DNA of 64,000 nt from Bubalus kerabau (Eukaryota > Chordata > Mammalia > Artiodactyla > Bovidae). Numbering within the stretch: position 1 is the first letter of the stretch; every line of letters begins with the position of its first letter. The stretch is taken from NCBI RefSeq assembly GCF_029407905.1, contig NC_073626.1:104896982-104960981 (forward strand), given 5' to 3'. The notes below the pieces were generated by a model, which was not told the origin of the DNA, made no database searches, and saw nothing but the letters and a program-made list of their open reading frames with translations. Made by a program: the position numbers and the translations under genes. Below, piece after piece: positions 1 through 10,404 of the stretch.

Positions 1-578
1 CTATCCTTACTACCCCTTCAAGGTGTTTGAAGTTGTATCTCTGTTTCTCTCAGATATGAAACCTTTTTATAAAAATAGCCTAAGGTGAAACCAAGCAGGC
101 CCAGATCAATTCAGGTTTGTGAAAAAGCTCTGGTGCATTCTCAAATATTCCTAAATTTTATACTTGAGCTCACTCTTCAGTGTTTTGATTAGCAAAAGAC
201 TTAAGTTGAGTCTATTCAAATATGGGCTAAGTCCGTGCCTCAGTAAAAAGATCACACTATTAAAATGCCTTGAAATCTTCAAGATGAGAGCAGGGCTTTG
301 GGCAGAGACAAACTTAACTCCCCCTCCTTAACCTGACTCCTCTTCCAGTCTACACCAACTCTTTCTGTCCATGTTAGCAATTTAAATTACAACATTGCTC
401 TGCAGCTCTTATTTGCATCAGACAGCATTCTCTGTCCCTTCCTGAGTCTTTATGGAGAAGACTTGAAACAGCAATTCCACAATTGTCTCCCACACCAATT
501 TTTCTGATGATTTGGCAAACTTAAATGCATAAGCATGGAGTGACAGTATGCACTTGTTTAAGCTTGATTCTGAACAAG
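1..578. other. Unannotated AT-rich DNA
   Basis: No coding region, RNA gene or familiar repeat is recognised here. The short reverse-strand frame that begins in the next element is mostly SINE sequence. Confidence 0.5.
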
Positions 579-830
579 TGAGTGAAAGTTGCTCGGTCAT
601 GTCCAACTCTTTGCGACCCCATGGACTGTAGTCCATGGAATTCTCCAGGCCAGAATATCTTTCCCTTCTCCAGGGGATCTTCCCAACCCAGGGATCAAAC
701 CCAGGTCTCCCACATTGCAGGCGGATTCTTTACCAGCTGAGCCACAAGGGTAGCCCAAGAATACTGGAAGTGGATAGCCTATCCCTTCTCTAGCTGATCC
801 TCCTAACCCAGGAATAGAACCGGGGTGCCA
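579..830 (-). mobile_element. Bov-tA SINE with partial second copy
   Basis: Read on the minus strand, this has the Bov-tA order: a tRNA-Glu-like head near 756 (reverse of GGGCTNCCCTNGTGGCTCAG), the box-B-like GGTTTGATCC, then the BovB-derived body ending near 580. From about 757 to 830 a second, shorter stretch of the same middle segment follows (AGAATACTGGAAGTGGATAG), so the element carries a partial tandem duplication. The first copy lacks the corresponding dozen bases. No TSD was found. Confidence 0.85.
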
Positions 831-1125
831 AGACTAATAAAAATTGAGTCAAATTGTTGTCCCCCATAATGTGTATAATATACATATTAGTCTAAATATC
901 ACAATAAAAAATGTCCAAACAATATTATGCAATTGAGCCCAACATCTTAATAATATTCTTAACTTTCTAAAAGTGGTACATTAAGAATAAATTTAGAAAC
1001 AAATATTAACCCTAAATGTGAACATTTTATTCCAAATGAAGATACGACTGGAAATAGTTATTTCTGTCAATTTTCCTGTTTGCTTAACATCACTATGGGT
1101 AAGTTCTCTTCAACTGCCATCTGTT
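831..1125. other. Unannotated AT-rich DNA
   Basis: AT-rich sequence without recognisable genes or repeats. Confidence 0.4.
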
Positions 1126-1465
1126 TATGCTGCTCGGTCTTTATATGCATCTTTCCTTCTGCATAAATATTCTCCTGTTCATGTTCACTTTGCTAATTCT
1201 TTTCTGGTCACTGTTCAAACATCCTTTCCTGAGAAGCCATTCCTGGATCATCCAGACCAAATTAGATACCTGGATGCACATCTCCATAGGTTTTTCTCAT
1301 GGCCCTTTGCAGCATCCATCACCATTCTGAATACTTGTGTAGTGCCAGCTTTTTCACTAGCTTGTAAACCTCAGGGAGATAGATAAAATGTTGTTCTATT
1401 TACTACTGTATCTCTACCTTTAACACAGTTATTAAAATAAATTGAGTATTCAATAGATAAACTTT
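1126..1465 (+). mobile_element. L2 LINE 3' fragment
   Basis: The end of this stretch follows the L2 3' tail: a TATTTACTACTGTATCTCTA segment, then ACACAGTTATTAAAATAAAT and ATTCAATAGA, matching the family pattern of 'tatccccagcgcctagcacagt...ctcaataaat'. The preceding CCTGAGAAGCCATTCCTGGA resembles the L2 'gaggccttccctgac' segment. The 122-codon forward frame over this stretch is explained by the repeat and by chance. Divergence is high, so the left boundary is approximate. Confidence 0.55.
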
Positions 1466-3246
1466 AGGTGGTTAATTGTATCTGGGTTACTCAGTGATAA
1501 ACAGTAATGAATTTCTCATAAAATAGACAAAATTCCAAGCAAGGACCTTGTCAGGATCATTAGAGTCAAGAATAAGTAGCAGGAATCCAATCACAAGCAC
1601 CAAGATTCAAAAAGAAGTCTTGAAACACTAAGAAAAATTGTACCAGGGAGAGAAAGATCAGTGACAGAGGGGCAATGGCACTGGGTACTCTTTTGAGATG
1701 TGTTCCTAAAAAATGGAATGTCAGACATGGACTTAATTTCAGGAAGTCTTGAGCCTAGCTACAAGGACTGCATGTTTTAAACAAAAATAATATTTATTTA
1801 ATGCTAAGACATCATTGTTTTTTTTTTCTACCCAAGAGCTAGATTTGTTCCACCAAGCCAGTTTTGTGACTGAAGCTGGGAGGTTAGTGAGGCAACACTG
1901 GAGATTAAAATGTTGTGTGCAAAGTCATCTAAGCTCACCACAATCTTTCCTATTAATTAATCATTCTTCATGTCCCTCTTACTGCACAAAGAGATAACTA
2001 AGGAATACTCTCATGGAGAATCAAAAACTCACCCTCCCTTAGGATTCAATATCTACAATTCACTTTTCTCTATATCTCCAAAATTTTTCAGTGATATGTG
2101 CATCATGCATAACCTTTAATGCTTTCTCTTTCATTTGAGACTGTAAATGTTCATCAAAGTTACTTATTTTTACTTTTTAAATTGATTTACTTGTCAATCT
2201 CTCAATAGGTGTGTACAACTGTTATGTGAGACAGTGGTACTAGATGAATTATGCAATAGAGTACAGAGGATTGCTTGCTGGACATTTTAAAGATAATGTG
2301 AAACAAATACTGTTTTCCTATCTTTGCAAGAAGAGTGCCCCATTCCAACTGGCAGGAAACACCTAAGCACTCCATGGAAGCCTCACTGACGCTCCCCAAC
2401 TAAACTACTTCAGCTTCAAAGCTTTCTTGTTCTTACAATCAACTACATTATCTTGGTAATTTTCATTTCCTTTTCCAAAACATCTTAAGTGAAAAAACCA
2501 AAAGGGGAAATGAATTTCTATCTACATGACCAGACCAATAGAGACTAGATAGGAGTTCAATAAAACCATTATAGTTTTTATAATAAGATTAAATCAGCTC
2601 TTGATTGAAGAACACAGACACTTTTTGCCAAATTATATTAGGCCCTTGGCAATTGCCACCATTTTAAAGGAAGGGTTATTATGAAAGGCTATTTTCCCAT
2701 ATTAAAAATGCTATACTTGGATGAATCCTAAGTGCTGTAAAATATCTCAATGGATGTCTTTGAGGACAGTTGGTTATCAATTTTCCTGGAAGTTTCATAC
2801 TAGGTTGTTGATTTTCAAAACTGCAACACTAATAAACTAAATCTATGCTAGCTCCAATACTTTCCAAAACACCAGGCAGGTCCTTCTCTCTCAGAGTCCT
2901 CCATTAGCTGGGCATTACTCCCTTTGTCAAGCATTGTAATTATGTTCTATGGAATCTAGATGTTTCCCCCAAATAAGGGAAAAACTTAATATGTGTTGCT
3001 ATTTATTAAATAACATAAATTTTCTTATATATGGAGCATATATATTTTATCTACTATTGTCTACTCTTATTTCTACATATAAAATCAATGTCTTTTGAAA
3101 CTGTGAACCATTACATTCAGATTATCTGATACATGATAAACAAAAAATAAATCCAGGCTCACTGAAAAATTCATGTATACCAATAGCATTATGACTTTAA
3201 TGAGGTGGTATTTTACTTTAAAAAAAAAAACCTCATTTTTACTCCT
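1466..3246. other. Unannotated AT-rich DNA
   Basis: No repeat family or coding region recognised. A poly-T run lies near 1818-1827, and A-rich runs lie near 3222. The short frames here have no recognisable protein similarity. Confidence 0.4.
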
Positions 3247-3452
3247 GGGAAAAATGATAGTAAGTTATTATTTGTATAACTTACTATATAAAAAGTGAAG
3301 TAATTGAATAATTACTTCACTTTTTAGTGAAGTAATTCACTAAATAATAAATAATAACTTACTATAATTTTTAGGGAAAAATGATATTGTTATTATTTGT
3401 ATAACTTACTATTATTCAAAGTACTATTATTCAATTACTTCACTTTTTAGTA
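3247..3452. repeat. Tandem duplication (unit ~125 bp) with perfect palindromes
   Basis: Two copies start at 3247 and 3374 (both GGGAAAAATGATA). They end in matching ATTACTTCACTTTTTAGT segments at 3311 and about 3435. Inside copy one are three exact inverted repeats: ATAGTAAGTTAT/ATAACTTACTAT at 3257-3268 and 3276-3287, AAAAAGTGAAGTAATT/AATTACTTCACTTTTT at 3290-3305 and 3310-3325 (4-nt loop), and TTAGTGAA/TTCACTAA at 3324-3331 and 3336-3343. Copy two retains only part of these arms. The sequence is very AT-rich. I do not recognise a named transposon in it. Confidence 0.85.
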
Positions 3453-3971
3453 ATTTCAATTTGCATATGGAATCAATTTGTCAAGGACAAAAATGTCTAA
3501 TTTTAAAATAAAATATTTTGAAGAATTGGCTATCATGAAAATTCTATCTTTGGTCAAAAAATATTAGCTCTCTCCATGTACCGATGTCTCAGGAAAAAAA
3601 GAACTGAGCTGAAAACATATGCTGGTATGAATGACTTTTCAAGCAATGCTACATTTTTAACGTTTCAGTTATTTTAATTAGCATTCCTTACTGGAAATTC
3701 AGAGCACCAATTTGTAAGAATAATCTCCATTTGTGAGAACACTGACCGCAGATAATCAGGGACCTGAGAATCACTATGATTATTGGCATACTTGGAGAGC
3801 CCATAGCTTTCTGATGGATACTGCACTGCCCTCTAATCTGGTATTTGTTTCTCTGTGTCAAGAATCTCACCATGGGCTTCTGCAGCTTCATCTTGAAGGC
3901 ACCAGTGCAATGTTTGGGGATTTTCACACCAACTTTGGTGGAGATGGCAATTACAAATTTCTTGTGTTCAA

Positions 3972-4372
3972 CATCAGTTCAGTTCAGTCGCTCAGTCATG
4001 TCCGACTTTTTGCAACCCATGGACTGCAGCACGCTGCAGGCCTCCCTGTCCTTCACCAACTCCCAGAGTTTACTCAAACTCATGTCCATTGGGTTGGTGA
4101 TGTCATCCAACCATCTCATCCTCTGTCATCCCCTTCTCCTCCTGACTGACTTCAATCTTTCCCAGCATCAAGGTCTTTTCTAATGAGTCAGTTCTTTGCA
4201 TCAGGTGGCCAAAGTATTGGAGTTTCAGCTTCAGCATCAGTCCTTCCAACGAATATTCAGGACTGATCTCCCTTAGGATGGACTGGTTGGATATCCTTGT
4301 AGTCCAAGGGACTCTCAAAGTCTTCTCCAACACCACAGTTCAAAAGCATCAATTCTTCAGTGCTCAGCTTTC
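3972..4372 (-). mobile_element. BovB LINE 3' tail inserted in RPL6 pseudogene
   Basis: It starts with the BovB end as seen from the plus strand (CAGTTCAGTTCAGTCGCTCA), continues through the conserved tail and stops inside the post-RT region (reverse of GTGTTGGAGAAGACT). It is 5'-truncated. RPL6-like sequence resumes on both sides, so the insertion is younger than the retrocopy. I could not define a clean TSD. Confidence 0.88.
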
Positions 4373-4783
4373 TTTATAGCCCAACTAGAGAAACTAAATG
4401 GAGGACCAGAGATCCAGTTACAAGTAGTAAGTTGCTTCAGGAAAGCCGTATCTTTGCCTCTGTGGTGATGAGTAGAGCTGATCTGGAAATAACACTGTCT
4501 CTTAAGTTTTCTCTCATGGTGACAAAAGTTTTTTTTGTTTTTTGTTTTTTGTTTTTTTAGTTGCTCAGCAGATGTTGAGTCATACCCTCAGGTCAGGCAG
4601 TAATTAGACATATTGCCAAGTTTGAACTATAGCGTGCCACCATTCTTGTTACCACCAACTGGCTTGTGACAGTAACAAGAACTATCTCCTTTTACTTTCC
4701 AATCCTGGATTTAACTGCTGAACTCTTCTTCTTGCGCATGACTTTCTTTGAATGGGGAATATTTACAGATTCCTCTGTGTAAG

Positions 4784-4983
4784 TGTTAGTCATTTAGTCA
4801 TGTCTGACTCTTTGCAACCCCATGGACTGTAGCCCGCCAGGCTCCTCTGTCCATGGAATTCTCTAACAAGAATACTGGATTGGGTAGCCATTCCCTTCTC
4901 CAGGGGATCTTCTCTTCCCAAGGATTGAACCCAGGTCTCCTGCATTGCAGGTAGCTTCTTTACTGTCTGAGCCACCAGGGAAG
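4784..4983 (-). mobile_element. Bov-tA SINE inserted in RPL6 pseudogene
   Basis: Complete Bov-tA on the minus strand: tRNA-like head near 4983 (reverse of the TCCCTGGTGGCTCAGACAGT type) and BovB-like tail near 4790. Imperfect flanking repeats (4772-4783 and 4984-4995, both ending in GTAAG) are consistent with a TSD. RPL6-like sequence continues on both sides. Confidence 0.9.
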
Positions 4984-5068
4984 TCCCTGAGTAAGATAGG
5001 ATTTCAGCTGTAATGGGTTTCCCTCTCTTAGTGTTTGAGTTTTCAGTTTTATTTTACCACTGTCTTTC

Positions 5069-5480
5069 AAGACAGGAGAGCACAATACAATTTTTTAGAG
5101 TCTTTTTTCTTCTTACAATTCTAAATAATTAGAATTTTAAATAGTAATATTGATAAAATGGTTTCCTTCAGGTTTTCATTTTCTTAGTACAATGTCAAAA
5201 GTATTTCATTAAGTGAAATCTTGACTCTTAGGTCCATTTGCTCTATATTATGTTGCTGCTATCCAATCAATCTCACATTTCCCCATATGACTACACCTAT
5301 CCTTATGACAAAATCCAATGTAAGGAAAGGAAACTGCAAAACCAAAAGAGTGTGGGAGAGTCTAAAAGCTAAAGCCAGAGATGTTTCACCACCTCTGGTT
5401 AATGCTAATGTATTCCTTACAAATCAAATCATTAAAATTCTTCACAATGTCTTTGGAACCAACAATTGTGAGCATACTGT
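5069..5480. other. Unannotated DNA
   Basis: No recognisable repeat. A 93-codon forward frame begins at 5221. It has no familiar domain and runs into the next SINE, so I do not call it a gene. Confidence 0.35.
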
Positions 5481-5491
5481 CAGTACTGCAA

Positions 5492-5686
5492 AGTGGAAGT
5501 GAAAGTCATTCAGTCGTGTCCTACTCTTTGCAACCCCATGGACTATACAGTCCATGGAATTCCCCAGGTCAGAATACTGGAGTGGGTAGCCTTTCCCTCT
5601 CCAGGGGATCTTCCCAACCCAGGGATTGAACCCAGGTCTCCCGCATTGCAGGCGGATTCTTTACCAGCTGAGCCACAAGGGAAGCC
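5492..5686 (-). mobile_element. Bov-tA SINE with 11-bp TSD
   Basis: Full tRNA-Glu-like head (at the right) and BovB-derived tail (at the left). TSDs are CAGTACTGCAA at 5481-5491 and CAGTACTACAA at 5687-5697 (one mismatch). All overlapping reading frames are SINE-derived. Confidence 0.95.
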
Positions 5687-5697
5687 CAGTACTACAA

Positions 5698-6813
5698 GCA
5701 AACATTCAATGTGAGTTTTTATTTTAATAGAAATCTGGATATGCTCTTTATCATATACATGCTGCATAAAATAAATGGGCTTTTCTAGGGTTCCTTTTTT
5801 CTCTCTATTTATAATAAACATGTCTACCAATGAATAATAGAGTTGAATACACTGCTATTTATTTCACATGGGAGTTTGCAGAAAACATAGAAAGGGCGTC
5901 AAAAATAACTAGTGTTTATAGTACTTGGAAAGTTTGTGATGAAATTACAGATTGTAAAATTTGTTAATTGACAAAGTTGTTATAACACTGAGTTTGCATT
6001 TTGTACTTTTTAAATACAAACACAAAGATGAAACTACATATATGAGATAGTCATGAAATTGGTATTTGTACTCATTATTTAATATACCTGAGTGTCTTTT
6101 TTCCCTACACGTGTCATTTTTAATGCTCTTTACTAGTATACATTCAGAAGGCTTCAGGTACAGAACTATATAATTAGTACTCTAGTGTACTGAGAAATAT
6201 TACACAAGTACTTTATTAATCATTTTAAGCAAACTGAAGATAGGACATTTGTCATTCACTATTGTATGTATACTATCCCTTCACACTTGTTTGTAAATAA
6301 ATAGTTGGTTTTCAAAGAATTGAACTAAATATTAAATATTAATATTAAACTAAATATTAAATATTAAACAAAATTCAAAAAGTAAAGGCTGTTATTTATC
6401 TTATGATTTAGAAGTTTCTTCTAAATTTCAACTTTAGGCAAGTACATGCGATCTGAATTGATTCTTTGATATGAGAAAGACATTTCAAAAAATTCTTGTT
6501 ATCAACTTGTTTACATGATATTTGATTCTTTCTTGAGGATCTAGAACTCAAGAATGATTCCAGTTTAATTTTGTCTAGGAGTCATTGGAGAAAGGACAGT
6601 CATTTTTATTTTGGATTCCCAATTCTATAAACTTTGCCTCCAACACAAGCCAAAAATATATATATATATTCAAAGATGCTATCTGGTTCACTTATTGATA
6701 AAGCTTTTAAGGTACACAAGCCTATAACCCATAGATCCTGAAGAAACACAATGAAAAGAACTGGAGCCTATAAGCATAAGTGCAAATCGTTCCTCTGACA
6801 CTTATACATGTGT
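5698..6813. other. Unannotated AT-rich DNA with short AT repeats
   Basis: No gene is recognised. It contains a short AT-rich tandem array near 6323-6368 (roughly two copies of ACTAAATATTAAATATT) and a (TA)n tract near 6655-6669. Confidence 0.45.
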
Positions 6814-7074
6814 TGCTGCTGCTGCTAAGTCACTTCAGTCGTGTCCGACTGTGTGACCCCATAGACGGCAGCCCAACAGGCTCCTCCGTCCCTGGGATTC
6901 TCCAGGCAAGAACACTGGCGTGGGTTGCCATTTCCTTCTCCAATGCATGAAAGTGAAAAGTGAAAGTGAAGTCGCTCAGTCATGTCCGACTCTGTGCGAC
7001 CCCATGGACTGCAGCCTACCAGGCTCTTCCATCCATGGGATTTTCCAGGCAAGAGTACTGGAGTGGGGTGCCAT
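6814..7074 (-). mobile_element. BOV-A2 SINE
   Basis: On the minus strand this is the BOV-A2 dimer: two BovA monomers joined by the GAAAGTGAAAAGTGAAAGTG-type linker near 6950, ending in a (GCT)n tail at the left. The outer end of the first monomer is slightly shortened. No convincing TSD. Confidence 0.93.
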
Positions 7075-9277
7075 TAGTTGCTCATAAAGTTTCAAGTTCA
7101 GCCTCATCCAGGGCCCATTTTGTTTGGATGGTTACACAGAATGATAGAATGTGTACAAACATGTCTCCATTTAATGCTAAGCTCATTGCTGTCAAGTCCA
7201 AGTCTTATTCATGTTTCCATAGCTATATTTCTTACTCAAGGGATGTGTGGTTACTATAGAAAAAATGAGATGGAATTCACCAATTGTAAAAGGAGATCTC
7301 TATAGAAAAATGACATGAAGAAAGGCTAGTAGATAATACCTACAATACTTCATGAAGAGCAAAATCCCAGAAATATGGGCTACTGGTACTCGTTTTATAG
7401 TCTCCCTGGGCCAAATGAATCACACCCTCATGAGAGAGATTTCTCCTGGGAAAAATTTCTGGTGACACATCATGCTCCATCTTACATTTATTCTGTTAAA
7501 AAAAAACAAATCCCATATCTAGCATACCTAATTTAAGGTTAAGCTCTGCAGCAGATATTTTAAACAGAAAAAGCCAAAATCCTTCCATAGGTTTCATCAT
7601 TAAAAAGGAACATCTTCAGGAAAATTATAAAAATTGGAACAGCAAGCAGCGTTATGTGTTTTCTGCCAGGTAAACACCAATAATATTCTAAAAGCAGTCT
7701 CCTAATGATAGTTCTAGTCCATACTGACTTACATGGCAAATATTTCTTTGAATGGAATTACAGTTTGGGGAATAGAGGCAGACTAAGAAAACTTCTACTC
7801 TGTTATAAAATTATATAGTCCTGACATCTCAGGAAGAGTGACTGACTGTGGCACAAATTTGACTCAAGAGTATTGCTGTCTGCATTATTTTTTTCCAAAG
7901 GCTCCATATAAGGCAAACAGCTTTCCTCAGTAAAATATAGCCAAGACCAAAAGTTTAAGTTCTTCATTCCATTCATTGGGAAGTTGAAGGAGTACTCAAA
8001 TATGGTGACTTATAAAAATATATTCTAGGATTAGTTAAGGCTAATCACAACTAAATTGGCATAGATTTTCTATATTGAAAATAATCTAGCAAGGTGAAAG
8101 CAATAAAAATGTATGCTGGGCTTGCAGTTGGATTCTGCCCATGGTAGAGTTATGAGACAGAGTTATATATGTAAACCATTAGCAACACTGAGCTATCAAT
8201 AAGAAAATCACTTATTGTGTTCAAAATCACAATATTGAACTCAAAGTATTATCATACATATTTGAAAGAAATGCTTTCTTAAATTTTAGGTGCATTATTT
8301 TTCAGGTCATTTGGTCCCTTTTAGAAAACTACAATTTATCACTACTGGGTTTAACAATCAAGTGAATTGTCACCCTTCTAAATGATGTACATATTTTAGG
8401 CATCGTGCAGTCATTTTGATAGTTATTTTACTTGGAAAAGAGTTGCTGTTTTTCATTCATCACAGTTTGCTTCCAAGGGTCATTTCAATTTCTTTTAATT
8501 GTACTTAAGTGTTTCTGCCCCTTTCCCCTTGGTGTTTGTTTGTTGCTTTTAATGTGATTTCAGAATTGTAAATGGCTCAGCATATTGGTAAGTGAATTTT
8601 TGAGGTGTTTTTTTTTTTTTTTCCCCAGCATCTAGATCAGTGAAGTAAATAGGGTGAAGGTGGACTGGCATTTCTTCTAACAAGTTTTCATTAAAGGGGG
8701 TACTGAGTTAATGCAAAATTTTCCTGAGAGCACAGTTATACAGAATATGCATTTCATCGATGCTATTAATTTATTTATGCTTTAACTAATATTTTCTTAA
8801 GCTCCATGTAGCTTTATCAGCACGATGCTTTTACTACTATTATTTGAACTATTAGGAGAAGGGAAAGCTAGCCAAAGATTTTCATTGCCATTTTATGGGT
8901 GGCAAACTCAAGTGTTAATAGGGGTTAGCTAGGCAGGTATGTAAGGGGTGAACACAGTTCATTGTCAAAGAAAGAGGAATAGTAGGGACTGAGAGAAGAA
9001 GTCTCATCCAATGCTGTCACTCAGTCTTGACTGTAATAGTCATGCATCAGGTCGACCAGAATTTGGCTCTGGGCCAACTTCAGGATATAGGCTATCAATC
9101 TACAACCACTGCTTTAGAGATCCATTTGTTGGCGGTTGATTAAGTAACATAAGCCAAACTAGGCTAGTGTTTGTGGGGAAGCCGAAGCACAGGAAGGTAA
9201 ACTCTCCCATGGAAGGGCTGGCTTCAAGGATGCACAATCTGTGTCACTGAAAGAAACGCCACATTTAGAAGGGCCCA
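7075..9277. other. Unannotated AT-rich DNA
   Basis: About 2.2 kb with no recognised repeat family or gene. A poly-T run lies near 8608-8622. If this host sequence is under constraint, only cross-species alignment would show it. Confidence 0.4.
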
Positions 9278-9288
9278 CACTTGGTTTA

Positions 9289-9566
9289 CGGAGAAGGCAA
9301 TGGCACCCCACTCCAGTACTCTTGCCTAGAGAATCCCATGGACGGAGGAGCCTGGTAGGCTGCAGTCCACGGGGTCACTAACAGTTGGACACGACTGAGT
9401 GACGTCACTTTCACTTTTCACTTTCATGTATTGGAGAAGGAAATGGCAACCCACTCCAGTGTTCTTGCCTGGAGAATCCCAGGGACGGGGGAGCCTGGTG
9501 GGCTGCCGTCTATGGGGTCGCACAGAGTTGGACACGACTGAAGCGACTTAGCAGCAGCAGCAGCAG
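9289..9566 (+). mobile_element. BOV-A2 SINE with perfect 11-bp TSD
   Basis: Full dimer from CGGAGAAGGCAATGG to the (CAG)n tail. Flanked by identical CACTTGGTTTA at 9278-9288 and 9567-9577. The 69-codon reverse frame here is a SINE shadow. Confidence 0.97.
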
Positions 9567-9577
9567 CACTTGGTTTA

Positions 9578-10165
9578 ATGGTCTCCCATGCGGTCTTGAA
9601 GTTCTTAAATGTTTTTGAACCTCGGTCACCTCAGATTCATTTAATACAGGGTGCGGTCAATTATGTGACTGACCCTATTCAATGTAATATTTAAAGCATT
9701 TTTTTTCTCCTGAATTAATTAATATACCCCTCTGCAAACTTCATTAACTACTGGGGAGTGTGAGAAATGGAGAGATTAGTATGTTGGTGTCAATCTGCTC
9801 AACTTGTTTCTTTTGTGGATTTGAAGATACCAGTTTCCTTCTGCTCTATTACTCCCTGTATTGCCTACCCGCAAAAAGAAGGCAAGTGATCTGACTATCA
9901 AAGAAAGAGACCAAGGTAGAAAATCAGTGGTTCTAGCTTTTAAATTACTTGCTTGATTGGCAAAAAGATTAAAGAACTTCCCAAAGCAACTTTCTTTCTA
10001 TCTTTGAAGATTAAAAAATAGTTTAACGCCAAATGATATTGCAAACATGGTTCCCCCTCCTTAGTTTTTTCTTATTTGTATGTGGATTGCATCACCACTT
10101 AAATTTGTCATTAAAATTGGCCATTGCTAGTGACTTACACCTAATATCTGATTTCAGAGTCAGTC
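9578..10165. other. Unannotated DNA
   Basis: No recognised gene or repeat. Confidence 0.4.
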
Positions 10166-10176
10166 ATCCCTCTGAA

Positions 10177-10393
10177 GGACTTCCCTGTAGCCCAAATGGT
10201 AAAGTATCTGCCTGAGATGCAGGAGACCAGGGTTCGATCCCTGGGTTGGGAAGAGAAGTGAATGGCAATCTAGTCCAGTATTCTTGCCTGGAGAATTCCA
10301 TGGACAGAGAAAGCTGGTGGGCTACAGTCCATTGGGTCGCAAAGAGTCAGACACGACTGGGTGACTAACACACACACACACACACACACACAC
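10177..10393 (+). mobile_element. Bov-tA SINE ending in an (AC)n tail
   Basis: tRNA-like head (GGACTTCCCTGTAGCCCAAA), box-B-like GGTTCGATCC near 10231, BovB-derived body and a tail that has become a CA microsatellite. TSDs ATCCCTCTGAA (10166-10176) and ATCTCTCTGAA (10394-10404) differ by one base. Confidence 0.95.
10367..10393 (+). repeat. (AC)n microsatellite in SINE tail
   Basis: About thirteen uninterrupted AC units directly follow GTGACTA of the Bov-tA tail and stop at the TSD, so the microsatellite arose from the SINE end. Confidence 0.95.
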
Positions 10394-10404
10394 ATCTCTC
10401 TGAA

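Larger units (their letters stand above)
3699..5068 (-). pseudogene. RPL6: RPL6 processed pseudogene (60S ribosomal protein L6), disrupted
   Basis: The minus strand carries three collinear pieces of an L6-like reading frame: 5068-4996 (basic N-terminal part), 4783-4373 (central part) and 3971-3699 (C-terminal part). Visible L6-like peptides include VTVTSQLVV, SNLLLVTGSLVL, KFVIAISTKVGVKIPKH, DYLRSV and, after a frameshift, LTNGDYSYKLVL followed by a stop at 3701-3699. RPL6 encodes a large-subunit ribosomal protein of nearly 290 residues. Here the frame has several stops and frameshifts, no introns and no upstream promoter-like context, so it is a retrocopy. Two later insertions cut it: a BovB tail (3972-4372) and a Bov-tA SINE (4784-4983). 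The extreme N-terminus and any poly-A tail are not clear. Identification rests on recalled L6 sequence and on the order of the matching segments. I see no sign of a functional product. Confidence 0.87.

Noticed and set aside
1018..1386. 122-codon forward frame as a possible protein gene
   Set aside because: Much of it overlaps an L2-like 3' end. No domain and no splice or promoter context is visible.
9326..9535. Recurrent protein beginning MSNSVRPHRRQPTRLPRPWD, seen many times in the window, as a gene family
   Set aside because: It is the reverse reading of the BOV-A2 SINE and appears wherever that SINE occurs.
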